Assembly: GCF_024733015.1 (NCBI RefSeq)
Contig: NZ_JANKJG010000006.1
Coordinates: forward strand, 143,419-207,418
DNA length: 64,000 nt
Source: Pseudosulfitobacter koreensis
GTDB taxonomy: Bacteria; Pseudomonadota; Alphaproteobacteria; Rhodobacterales; Rhodobacteraceae
Reading direction: 5' to 3'
Part shown: positions 18,744 through 26,758 of the stretch, piece by piece
Numbering within the stretch: position 1 is the stretch's first letter
Layout of the letters: every line of letters starts with the position of its first letter
Made by a program: the position numbers and the translations under genes
The notes under the pieces: model-generated
What the model was told of the DNA's origin: nothing
The model's database searches: none
What the model saw: only the letters and a program-made list of their open reading frames with translations

Positions 18744-19298
18744 TTACTTCATTGTGTGACGCAAACGATCCAGCGCCAGACGTATCCTGGATTTGATCGT
18801 GCCCAAGGGCAGACCGGTCTGTGCTGCAATTTCGCTGTGGGTCAGATCCCCGAAATATGCCTTTTCGATCAGTGCGCGCTGTTGCGCGGGCAAATCCGCG
18901 ATGGCGCGCACCAATGTTTCACTTTCCTGCTGCAGGGCGATCACATCCGCCTGCGCCGGTTCTTCTGCGGGTCCCCAAGTCAGGTCTTCCGGCTCGGGGC
19001 GGCGCTGCTTGCGCAGCGCGTCGATCTTTCGGTTCCGGGCAATCGTGAAAATCCACGTCGCCACCGACGCACGCGAGGCGTCGAACATGTGCGCCTTGTT
19101 CCAGACGGTCACCATGACCTCCTGCGCGCATTCCTCGGCCAGGGACGCATCCGCCCCCGATTTCATCAAGAACCCCTTCACGCGCGGCGCGAAATGGGCA
19201 TAAAGCTCGGCGAACGCGGCGCGGTCCTTTTCCTTGTGGATACGCACCATCTGTTCCACCCAGAGGGCGCGTTTTTCAACCTTTTCACGCGTCGTCAC
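18744..19298 (-). CDS. rpoE: RpoE-type ECF sigma factor (sigmaE, ECF11 group)
   Basis: Directs RNA polymerase to singlet-oxygen and peroxide defence promoters. Sigma2 region FAELYAHFAPRVKGFLMK, then VATWIFTIARNRKIDALR, and sigma4 helix-turn-helix LTHSEIAAQTGLPLGTIKSRIR near the C-terminus. I start at a GTG (184 residues, AGGACG upstream). The longer frame would begin at an ATG at 19397 that falls inside the predicted -10 of its own promoter. A second ATG at 19391 would be nearly leaderless. The start is therefore the uncertain part; the family call is firm. Operon with chrR. Confidence 0.93.
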   Translation of the reverse strand: MTTREKVEKRALWVEQMVRIHKEKDRAAFAELYAHFAPRVKGFLMKSGADASLAEECAQEVMVTVWNKAHMFDASRASVATWIFTIARNRKIDALRKQRRPEPEDLTWGPAEEPAQADVIALQQESETLVRAIADLPAQQRALIEKAYFGDLTHSEIAAQTGLPLGTIKSRIRLALDRLRHTMK

Positions 19299-19396
19299 TA
19301 TTTTACGTCCTGTCGCAGGGCCAAACCCCTTGTTCTTGTTACTTCGGCCGACCCGAAGGGCAGGCGTTGCGGTGTCGAGACCTGCGAACATATCCA

Positions 19397-19425
19397 AGTT
19401 ACGCGGCGCGTCACCAGTTGGATCA
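19397..19425 (-). promoter_or_regulatory. sigmaE-dependent promoter of rpoE-chrR
   Basis: On the minus strand TGATCC (19425-19420), 18 bases, TAACT (19401-19397). This matches the TGATCC-N17/18-TAA form known for R. sphaeroides sigmaE promoters, so the operon is probably autoregulated. It places transcription start near 19390. Confidence 0.75.
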
Positions 19426-19448
19426 ATAAATTTATTTTGACAGCATTT

Positions 19449-19477
19449 ACATCCGAAACCGGATCTCGTCCGTAATC
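19449..19477 (+). promoter_or_regulatory. sigmaE-like promoter of the divergent five-gene operon
   Basis: ACATCC (19449-19454), 18 bases, TAATC (19473-19477). The -10 and spacing match the opposite-strand element; the -35 agrees in four of six positions. Predicted start near 19484, about 33 bases before the first ATG. Confidence 0.6.
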
Positions 19478-19516
19478 AAGACACAAGAACAATGGCTGCC
19501 AAGGAAGCAAGACTAC

Positions 19517-20839
19517 ATGCCTTTTGAAGAACCCGGTGCCCCTCGCACCCAAGGCCAGAATATGGGCCACAAAAAAATCGCAGTCATCGGAGCAGGTATT
19601 TCGGGGATGGGTGCGGCGCACATGCTGCAGGGTCAGCATGCCGTGACGCTGTTCGAGGCCGAACCGCGACTGGGCGGCCACGCGCGGACCCGGATGGCGG
19701 GGCGCAATGCCGACACGCCGGTCGACACCGGATTCATCGTGTTCAACTATGCAAACTATCCGCATCTGGCCAAGCTCTTCGCAGAGCTGGAGGTGCCGGT
19801 GGTGCCGTCGAACATGAGCTTTGGCGCATCCATCGGCGGCGGGCGTCTGGAATATGGTCTGGCCAGCCTTGGCGCGCTGTTCGCGCAGCGGCGCAATGCG
19901 GTTGACCCGCGGTTCCTGGGCATGGTGCGCGATGTCCTGCGGTTCAACAAGCGCGCCCTGCGGCTGGCGCAGGCGGATCAGGACATGACTGTTGGCGGGT
20001 TTCTTGACCTGCTGGGAACAGGCAAATGGTTCCGCGACTATTACCTGTTGCCCCTGTCCGGCGCGATCTGGTCGACGCCCACGGAAAAGATCATGGATTT
20101 TCCGGCGCACGCGATGATCCAGTTTTTTGAAAACCACGCGCTGCTGAACTATTCGGGTCAGCATCAGTGGTACACGGTCGAGGGCGGCAGCCGTCAGTAC
20201 GTCAGCCGACTGGAGGCTGCCTTGACCCGCAATGGTGTCGATATTCGCCTGAACGCGCCGGTGCAATCGGTGCGGCGCACCGGGTTTGGTGCCGAGGTCA
20301 AGGCGCGGGGCGGTGCGTGGGAGGCCTTCGACGAGGTGGTCTTTGCCACCCATTCCGACGACACGCTTTGGATGCTGGCGGACCCGTCCGCGCAGGAACA
20401 ATCGGTTCTTGGTGCCATTAAATATCAGCCCAACGACATCGTGCTGCATTCCGACGAAAGCGTGATGCCGCGCAGGCGTCAGACATGGTCGTCCTGGGTC
20501 TATACCGAAGCAGCCGATGCCAGTTCCGAACGGATCGACCTGACCTATTGGATGAACTCGCTGCAACCCTGGCTGAAGAACGAGCAGTTCTTTGTCACGC
20601 TCAACACCCGCCGCGACATCCGCCCCGATCTGATCTGGGATCAGGCCACGCTGCGCCATCCGGTCTATGATCTGGCGGCACTGGCGGCGCAAAAGCAGGC
20701 GGCGCAGATGAACGGCACCAATCACACTTGGCTGTGCGGCGCGTGGATGAAGAACGGCTTTCACGAAGACGGGCTGTCTTCGGCCTTTGACGTGGCGCAG
20801 GACCTGTTGACGCCCCAGGGGATGTTGGCGGCGGAATGA
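19517..20839 (+). CDS. FAD-dependent oxidoreductase/desaturase of the sigmaE operon (UfaD-like)
   Basis: 440 residues, start chosen for GGAAG upstream; a second ATG at 19562 is possible. N-terminal dinucleotide-binding motif IAVIGAGISGMGAAHML, then a flavin amine-oxidase/desaturase fold with RLGGHARTR and a C-terminal FAD region WLCGAWMKNGFHEDG. The equivalent R. sphaeroides gene opposite rpoE is, to my recollection, the flavoprotein desaturase of furan fatty acid synthesis, acting on methylated phospholipid acyl chains. That assignment rests on synteny and family. It begins an operon in which the next three genes overlap by 4 bases. Confidence 0.88.
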   Translation: MPFEEPGAPRTQGQNMGHKKIAVIGAGISGMGAAHMLQGQHAVTLFEAEPRLGGHARTRMAGRNADTPVDTGFIVFNYANYPHLAKLFAELEVPVVPSNMSFGASIGGGRLEYGLASLGALFAQRRNAVDPRFLGMVRDVLRFNKRALRLAQADQDMTVGGFLDLLGTGKWFRDYYLLPLSGAIWSTPTEKIMDFPAHAMIQFFENHALLNYSGQHQWYTVEGGSRQYVSRLEAALTRNGVDIRLNAPVQSVRRTGFGAEVKARGGAWEAFDEVVFATHSDDTLWMLADPSAQEQSVLGAIKYQPNDIVLHSDESVMPRRRQTWSSWVYTEAADASSERIDLTYWMNSLQPWLKNEQFFVTLNTRRDIRPDLIWDQATLRHPVYDLAALAAQKQAAQMNGTNHTWLCGAWMKNGFHEDGLSSAFDVAQDLLTPQGMLAAE

Positions 20840-21597
20840 CGGCGGGCATTGATCATATCGCGGCGCAGACCTTTCACGGGCGCAAGGGGGCGGTCGAAAA
20901 CGCGTTTCGCTATTCGATAGACTACGTTCTGCTGGATGCCGAGGCCGAAGTGACGGGTCCTTCCCTCTTTACCCGAAACGGGCGCGGGATCGCCGCACTG
21001 GACGATGCGGACCACGGCGGCGCGCCAAAGGACGGGCGCGGGGCTGCGTGGGTGCGCGATGTGCTGCGCGACTGGCAGGTGCCGAATGTGGCCCGGATTG
21101 AACTGCTGGCCCAGCCCAAGATGCTGGGACATGTGTTCAACCCGGTCAGCTTCTGGCTCTGCCGTCGCGAGGACGGCGCGCTGGTGGCCGTGATCGCCGA
21201 GGTGTCGAACACCTTTGGCGACCGCCACAGCTATCTGGTGCACCATCCCGATCACCGGCCCATAGCACCCAGCGACCGGATGCGGGCGACCAAGATCTTT
21301 CACGTCTCGCCGTTTCAGCCCATCGAAGGCGGCTATGAATTCCGGTTCGACATCTCGCAGGATCGTATCGGCATCTGGATCGACTACAGCCGGGGCCATG
21401 GCGGGCTGATCGCCACGCTGACGGGCCAGCGTGTGCCGCTGAGCAACGCGGGCATATTGCGCGCGCTGCTGCGCCGTCCGTTCGGATCGCGCCGGGTGCA
21501 GGCGCTGATCCTGTGGCAAGCGCTTAAGCTGCGGCTGAAGGGCGCGACGTTCCGGTCACGCCCCGCGCCGCCCGCCGAAGACGTGTCGCGGGGATGA
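20836..21597 (+). CDS. DUF1365 family protein (UfaO-like)
   Basis: 253 residues with the DUF1365 signatures HRRxG-like RKGAVENAFRYSIDYVLLD at the N-terminus, LGHVFNPVSFWLC near residue 98, and KIFHVSPFQPIEGGYEFRF near residue 155. No cofactor motif or transmembrane segment is obvious. In R. sphaeroides the neighbouring homologue is needed for the oxygen-insertion step of furan fatty acid formation (from memory). Coupled to both neighbours by ATGA overlaps. Confidence 0.88.
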   Translation: MTAGIDHIAAQTFHGRKGAVENAFRYSIDYVLLDAEAEVTGPSLFTRNGRGIAALDDADHGGAPKDGRGAAWVRDVLRDWQVPNVARIELLAQPKMLGHVFNPVSFWLCRREDGALVAVIAEVSNTFGDRHSYLVHHPDHRPIAPSDRMRATKIFHVSPFQPIEGGYEFRFDISQDRIGIWIDYSRGHGGLIATLTGQRVPLSNAGILRALLRRPFGSRRVQALILWQALKLRLKGATFRSRPAPPAEDVSRG

Positions 21598-22838
21598 CCC
21601 GCAGCGCTCCGCATTTGCCCGCTTTCGCAGTCTTTGCAGCCCTTCTGGCCGCGGCAGGTCTGCCAATCTACATTCACGCGCCAAAGTTCTATGTGGATGA
21701 ATACGGCGTGTCGCTGGGCGCATTGGGCGCGGTGCTGTTTGGGCTGCGTTTGCTGGACGTGGTCCAGGACCCGCTGTTCGGGCGTCTGGGCGACCGTCTG
21801 CGCGACCGGCGCGGGCTGGCCGTCGGCGTGGCGGCGTCGGTGATGGCGCTGGCGATGGTGGGGCTGTTCGCAGTGCCGCCGTTGGTGTCGCCGCTGGTCT
21901 GGTTCGCGGTGATGCTGACGCTGGTGTTCTCGGGGTTCAGCTTTCTGACCATCGTGTTCTATGCCCAAGGGGTGCTGAGCGCGGCTAAACTGCCGGGGCA
22001 GGGCCATCTGCGGCTGGCCCGCTGGCGTGAAACGGGTGCGCTGCTGGGCGTCTGCGTGGCGGCGATTGCGCCTGTGGTGCTGGGCCTTTGGATGCAGATG
22101 CCCTTTGCGGGCTTTGCCGCAGGGTTCGCGGTGCTGGCGCTGGCGGCTGTGGTGCTGATGCGGGGCGAATGGTCGGGGGCGGGACTGCCTGCCTCGACCG
22201 GGCTGCGCGCGGTGCTGCGTGACGGGCTGGCGCTGCGGTTGCTGCTGATCGCGATGCTGAACGCCGCACCTGTCGCGGTTACGACCACGCTGTTTTTGTT
22301 TTTCGTCGATGCGCGGCTGGATGCGGGCGGGCTTGAGGGGCCGCTGCTTTTGGCCTTCTTCCTGTCTGCGGCCTGCGCCGCGCCGGTCTGGGGCGTGCTG
22401 GCGGAACGTCATGGGCCCAAGCCCGTGTTGCTGGCCGCGATGGCCCTGTCGATTGCAGCGCTGGGCGGTGCCGTGTTTCTGGGCGCGGGCGACTGGGCGT
22501 GGTTCGCGGTGATCTGTCTGGCGTCGGGGGCCGCACTTGGCGCGGACCTGACGCTGCTGCCTGCGATATTTGCCGCGCGCATGGCGCAGATCTCTCCGGG
22601 TGCGACCGACGGGTTCGGGCTGTGGTCTTTCGTGTCGAAATTCACATTGGCCTTTGCCGCCGTCACCCTGCTGCCCGCCTTGGAGGCCGCAGGCTTCGAC
22701 AGCAAGGGGGAAAGCCCTGCCGCCGCGCTGACGTTGCTCGCGGTGCTTTATGCGCTGGTGCCTTGCGGGCTGAAACTGCTGGCGATGGCCCTGTTGGCCG
22801 CCACCCCGATTGCCACCCGCATTGAAGGAGCGACATGA
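21594..22838 (+). CDS. MFS transporter, GPH (glycoside-pentoside-hexuronide) type
   Basis: 414 residues, about twelve hydrophobic segments. The loop LLDVVQDPLFGRLGDRLRDR near residue 55 is the GPH-family motif. The substrate is probably not a sugar, because the gene is locked inside a lipid-modification operon under sigmaE control. A lipid or lysophospholipid substrate is a reasonable guess without direct evidence. Confidence 0.9.
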   Translation: MTRSAPHLPAFAVFAALLAAAGLPIYIHAPKFYVDEYGVSLGALGAVLFGLRLLDVVQDPLFGRLGDRLRDRRGLAVGVAASVMALAMVGLFAVPPLVSPLVWFAVMLTLVFSGFSFLTIVFYAQGVLSAAKLPGQGHLRLARWRETGALLGVCVAAIAPVVLGLWMQMPFAGFAAGFAVLALAAVVLMRGEWSGAGLPASTGLRAVLRDGLALRLLLIAMLNAAPVAVTTTLFLFFVDARLDAGGLEGPLLLAFFLSAACAAPVWGVLAERHGPKPVLLAAMALSIAALGGAVFLGAGDWAWFAVICLASGAALGADLTLLPAIFAARMAQISPGATDGFGLWSFVSKFTLAFAAVTLLPALEAAGFDSKGESPAAALTLLAVLYALVPCGLKLLAMALLAATPIATRIEGAT

Positions 22839-23410
22839 TGACAGCCGCACTGATTGCCGCGATTCTTATTCTGGCGCTGGTCTGGGCACGCAACCGCTGG
22901 ACGCGTTTTGCCGCGCAACGGCCTGCGGATTACGGCGGGCAAGACGGCCCCGCCTTTGACCTGCGCACCCATCTGGATGGCCCGATGATCTGCGAGGGCG
23001 TGATCTATGGCCCGCTTGGCCGTGTGACCAGCCGGTTTCACGGGCAGTTCACGTGCACATGGGATGGCGACACCGGCGTGATGAAGGAGCTTTTCACCTA
23101 TGCCGACGGCAGCACGCAAGCGCGCGCCTGGGCCCTGAAGTGTCACGCCGAGGGCCGTGTGACCGCCACCGCCGAGGATGTGGTCGGAACCGCCGAGGGC
23201 GCGACCAGCGGCCCCGCGTTCCAGTTGCGTTACCGCATCAAGCTGGCGGAGGATGCGGGCGGGCATGTTTTGAGCGCCATCGACTGGATGTATCTGACGC
23301 CGAATGGCACGATCACCAACCGCTCGCAATTCTACAAATTCGGGATCTGCGTGGCGGAACTGGTGGCGACCATAAGGCCCGCCGACGGTGCGGGAAAATT
23401 CAAGGAATAG
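22835..23410 (+). CDS. DUF3833 family protein
   Basis: 191 residues with a single N-terminal transmembrane or signal segment (residues about 1-20) and a beta-rich remainder containing GPMICEGVIYGPLGRVTSRF and DWMYLTPNGTITNRSQFYKFG. DUF3833 proteins travel with DUF1365 and flavoprotein genes in proteobacteria. The fold looks lipocalin-like, but this is a pattern impression. Function unknown; a lipid-binding envelope role would fit the operon. Confidence 0.85.
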   Translation: MMTAALIAAILILALVWARNRWTRFAAQRPADYGGQDGPAFDLRTHLDGPMICEGVIYGPLGRVTSRFHGQFTCTWDGDTGVMKELFTYADGSTQARAWALKCHAEGRVTATAEDVVGTAEGATSGPAFQLRYRIKLAEDAGGHVLSAIDWMYLTPNGTITNRSQFYKFGICVAELVATIRPADGAGKFKE

Positions 23411-23420
23411 GAGACGGAAC

Positions 23421-24149
23421 ATGGATTGGCAGGGCAAGCGGTATTGGCTGGTAGGGGCAAGCGACGGTCTGGGGGCGGCATTGGCCCGCAAACTCAGCGC
23501 GCGCGGCGTCGAACTGGTCTTGTCCGCCCGGTCCGAGGACAAGTTGCAGGCGCTGGCCGATGATCTGCCCGGCAAGGCGACGGTGCAACCTGTGGACATC
23601 GCCGACATGGACAGTGTCAGGGCGGCGGCCAAGGCGGTGGGGCAGGTCGACGGGCTGGTGCTGCTGGCGGGCGTCTACTGGCCCTTCGGCGCCAAGGAAT
23701 GGGATGCCGATCAGGCCGTCGCGATGGCTGATATCAACTTTACCGGTTTCATGCGGGTGCTGGGGCAGGTGGTGCCGGATTTCGTCGCGCGCGATGCGGG
23801 GCACATCGTGATCACGTCCAGCCTGACGGGGTTTCGCGGGCTGCCGGGATCAATCGGCTACACCGCCAGCAAGGCCGCGACCATGTCGCTGGCGGAATGC
23901 ATGCACGCCGACCTGCGCAAGACCGGCGTGCTGGTTCAGGTCTGCAATCCGGGCTTCATCAGGACGCAGCTGACCGACAAGAACGACTTCAAGATGCCGA
24001 TGATCATGGAGCCGGATATTGCCGCGCGCCATATGGTCGAGCACATGGAAACCGACCATTTCAAGACCAGCTTCCCCTGGCTGTTCTCGCTGGTGTTCCG
24101 CGGCGCGAACTTCCTGCCCGATTGGATTTATTACCGTATCTTCAGCTGA
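23421..24149 (+). CDS. Short-chain dehydrogenase/reductase
   Basis: 242 residues from an ATG preceded by GGAGACGG; an earlier in-frame ATG lies within the DUF3833 gene. Classical SDR: NADP-binding GASDGLGAALA near residue 11, catalytic Ser in ITSSLTGF and YTASK with catalytic Tyr and Lys near residue 150. Last gene of the sigmaE operon, 10 bases after DUF3833, ending 9 bases before a convergent gene. The substrate is probably a lipid-derived alcohol or ketone, by context only. Confidence 0.9.
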   Translation: MDWQGKRYWLVGASDGLGAALARKLSARGVELVLSARSEDKLQALADDLPGKATVQPVDIADMDSVRAAAKAVGQVDGLVLLAGVYWPFGAKEWDADQAVAMADINFTGFMRVLGQVVPDFVARDAGHIVITSSLTGFRGLPGSIGYTASKAATMSLAECMHADLRKTGVLVQVCNPGFIRTQLTDKNDFKMPMIMEPDIAARHMVEHMETDHFKTSFPWLFSLVFRGANFLPDWIYYRIFS

Positions 24150-24158
24150 GCCTACGCG

Positions 24159-25208
24159 TCACAGTTCGGCCATGTGGTCGTCGAACGTCGCCCTGGCACG
24201 GCCCCAGACGCCGCTGTCCAGATCGCCCAGCGTCAACAGGCTGGGCAGCAACTGGCCTGCGTAATCCTGCGAGCTTTCCAGCGGCAGCATCGACGGCAGG
24301 TTGTCGATGGCAGTGACGTCCAGCGGCGGCGCATCATGCACGCGCAGCGCGGGCGCGTCCCATGTGGTGGTGCGGTCATAGACCTTGACCGGGGAAAAGT
24401 CGCTGTCGGGATCGCAGGCGATATCGCCGATCACCCGCAAGGCGCGGTCGTCTGTCTTGGCTGATGCGGGCACGAAGACCGGCGTGCCGGGGCGGGCAAG
24501 GATGCAGTTGAAGAACAGCGCGTGTTGCAACACCTGCGGGAACGGCCCACCGGAGCGGGTCTCGTCGATGTCCCATTTGGTGACCGCGACGCCCATCGCT
24601 TCGCAGAGGTCCGCAGCGCCGGTGCCGACACGGCCAAGGGCTCCGATCACCAGCGCGTCGGGGCGTTTTGAATCGCCCAGCTCGGATTGCAGATCGTCGC
24701 GCAACGCTTGCGCCGAGGGGTAGGTGCCCACGGGGCCGCACAGCGCGTCGCGCTGCTGCGCCGCCCAGCATTTCAGGGCGACGGCGGCACCCGCATAGCC
24801 TGCCCAATAGCCGAAAGCGGCGACGCGGCGGCCTTCGGGTGTGACCAGATATTCCAGATCATAGAGCGTCCCGCCGCCTGCCTTGAACCGTTGCAACAGG
24901 CGCAGACCTGCGGGCTGTCCCTTGAAGGCGTGGCCGAACATGATGTGGCGGTGCGGCAGCGGCGTGCCGTCCTCGGGCAGTTCCTTTAGCCCGAAGATGA
25001 TCGCATCCTTCGGGGCATCGGGCCATGAATAGGCGTCGGCAATCTTGGCCCCTGCCTCGGCAAAGCTTTCGACGGGCATGCAGCGCGTCGGGCTGTCCTC
25101 GACGGTCACGCGGATGCCTGCCTTGGTCAGTTCGCGGACCCCGTCGGGCGTCAGACCCACACGTTCTTCGTTGTCGCGTTGCTCGGCGCGGACCCACAGA
25201 TGCGTCAT
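24159..25208 (-). CDS. Saccharopine dehydrogenase (NAD+, L-lysine-forming) family
   Basis: 349 residues. N-terminal AlaDH/PNT-like domain with VRAEQRDNEERVGLTPDGV, and the lysine-type saccharopine dehydrogenase pattern with IFGLKELPEDG near residue 70, HIMFGHAFKGQ near 88 and the nucleotide-binding region ALVIGALGRVGTGAADL near 190. Resembles fungal LYS1, which interconverts saccharopine with lysine and 2-oxoglutarate. In bacteria such genes also act in lysine breakdown. Overlaps the upstream GST gene by 4 bases. Confidence 0.87.
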   Translation of the reverse strand: MTHLWVRAEQRDNEERVGLTPDGVRELTKAGIRVTVEDSPTRCMPVESFAEAGAKIADAYSWPDAPKDAIIFGLKELPEDGTPLPHRHIMFGHAFKGQPAGLRLLQRFKAGGGTLYDLEYLVTPEGRRVAAFGYWAGYAGAAVALKCWAAQQRDALCGPVGTYPSAQALRDDLQSELGDSKRPDALVIGALGRVGTGAADLCEAMGVAVTKWDIDETRSGGPFPQVLQHALFFNCILARPGTPVFVPASAKTDDRALRVIGDIACDPDSDFSPVKVYDRTTTWDAPALRVHDAPPLDVTAIDNLPSMLPLESSQDYAGQLLPSLLTLGDLDSGVWGRARATFDDHMAEL

Positions 25209-25822
25209 GGCAACATCCCGTTGGCGCGCACCGCCTTGACCGAGGCGCGGGCCTCCATCGCTGCCAGAAACGCCGAAATGCGCGGATAATCGGCGGGATC
25301 GACCCCGTCGCCCTTCAGCCAGTTGCAGGTGATGAACAGATACGGATCGGCCAGGCTGAGGCTGTCTCCCATCACATAGGGCCCTTGCAGCGCGTGATCT
25401 TCGATATAACGCGCCGATGCGGCCATCGTCTGCGGCACCTTCGCGGTCATGTCGTCATAGCTGGATTGCTGGTCGGCCCAGCGGCTGCCACGCATCTTGT
25501 GGGCGTGGTTCACGTGCATGGTCGAGGCGAGATAGTACATGACGCTGCGCATGCGGGCGGCTTCCAGCGGGGTGGCGGGCACCAGACCAGCCTGCGGTGC
25601 GGTGGCCGCGACATAGTCCAGCAGCGCGCCGGTTTCGGTCAGGAATTGCCCCTGCACCTCAAGCGCGGGCACGCGGCCCTTGGGGTTCTTGTCCAGATAG
25701 GGCTGCTTGGTCTGTTCAGCCTCGGCAAAGTCGACCTTGACGGCGGTGTAATCCAGCCCGGCTTCTTCCAGCGCGATGGCGACCGCAATCGAGATGGTGC
25801 CCGGTGTGTAGTAAAGCTGCAT
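25205..25822 (-). CDS. Glutathione S-transferase family protein
   Basis: 205 residues. N-terminal thioredoxin-like domain with YYTPGTISIAVAIALEE (a Ser-type beta-class active-site region), the cis-Pro stretch GRVPALEV near residue 52 and LTETGALLDYV near 62. The C-terminal helical domain holds YIEDHALQGPYVMGD. Cytosolic glutathione conjugation or peroxidase activity; substrate not predictable. In a minus-strand run with a phosphatase upstream and the saccharopine dehydrogenase overlapping downstream. Confidence 0.92.
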   Translation of the reverse strand: MQLYYTPGTISIAVAIALEEAGLDYTAVKVDFAEAEQTKQPYLDKNPKGRVPALEVQGQFLTETGALLDYVAATAPQAGLVPATPLEAARMRSVMYYLASTMHVNHAHKMRGSRWADQQSSYDDMTAKVPQTMAASARYIEDHALQGPYVMGDSLSLADPYLFITCNWLKGDGVDPADYPRISAFLAAMEARASVKAVRANGMLP

Positions 25823-25843
25823 TGGATGGCCTTTCTGCGAGAC

Positions 25844-26497
25844 TCAAACGTGGGTTTGCGCGTGGTGACGGTCGGGGTGTTCCAGGTGCGGGACCGCATT
25901 GAACAGGACCGGCGACCACGTGCCGCCGACCGGAAAAAGCCGGTGCTGCGAGGTGTTCATGATCGCCAGCGCCAGGTTGGCCATCGCGCTGATGTCCAAC
26001 CCCATGTGCTGGCGCATCGCCATCGAGATCAGACCGCCCGAGGTGATCACCAGCGCGGGGCCGTCGCCTGCTGCAATCTCGGTCAGGGCGGCGCTGACGC
26101 GCGTTTCGAATTGCTGAAACGTCTCGGGTACATTCAGGATTTCGCCGTTCTGCCAGGCGGCGAACACCTTTGGCAGATGTGCGGTGAACTCGACCTGCTC
26201 GGTCGGGATCGGAATGCCCTGTTCGTCGCGCAATGCGGCGGCGAGGGTGAAATACTCCAGCTCGTTCAGCCGTCCGTCGCGGGTGGGAATCAGCCCGGTG
26301 TCCATCGCGTCGGCGGTTTCGATATGGCGGCGCAATGTGCCGGTATAGAGCCGCACATGATGCTGCTTTGTCGCGCGCATGTGTTCGCCCAGCCAGGCGG
26401 ATTGCTGGAAGCCCAGAGGCGAGAGGCGATCGTAGGATGCCTCGTCGGTGGCACCGGAATTGGCCTGACCGTGACGGATGAGAGTGATGTGGGACAT
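25844..26497 (-). CDS. Histidine phosphatase family protein (phosphoglycerate mutase-like)
   Basis: 217 residues. The phosphohistidine motif LIRHGQANSG is at residues 6-15, the conserved Glu region LNELEYFTL near 90, and a second catalytic His region ALVITSGGLISMAMRQ near 150. The usual second-half His is replaced by a Ser/Thr-Gly context, so activity may differ from classical mutases. First gene of a minus-strand trio. Confidence 0.88.
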   Translation of the reverse strand: MSHITLIRHGQANSGATDEASYDRLSPLGFQQSAWLGEHMRATKQHHVRLYTGTLRRHIETADAMDTGLIPTRDGRLNELEYFTLAAALRDEQGIPIPTEQVEFTAHLPKVFAAWQNGEILNVPETFQQFETRVSAALTEIAAGDGPALVITSGGLISMAMRQHMGLDISAMANLALAIMNTSQHRLFPVGGTWSPVLFNAVPHLEHPDRHHAQTHV

Positions 26498-26758
26498 GGG
26501 CAGCCTTTCGCGCTTTGTCGCCGTTGTAGGCGAGGGGCGCAGGCGTGGAAAGTGCAGTGCGCAGCGGAGGAGCGGATTTTTCGCGGTGCAAGCTGATGCC
26601 CCCGACCCGATGATTGCCGAAGGTGCTTGCCTGCTGTGACGACCTGCATTCCATCGGCAAGCGGCTATGGCGCAAATTCGGGATCGGGCGTCGGGAATGG
26701 GGTCCCGCAGGGCACGGCATCTTGATAGAAGGAAGCATCGTTTTGGGAGGCAAGAGTG

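Noticed and set aside
19299..19397. 33-residue N-terminal extension of RpoE
   Set aside because: Its ATG lies within the predicted sigmaE -10 element, so it would not be transcribed from that promoter.
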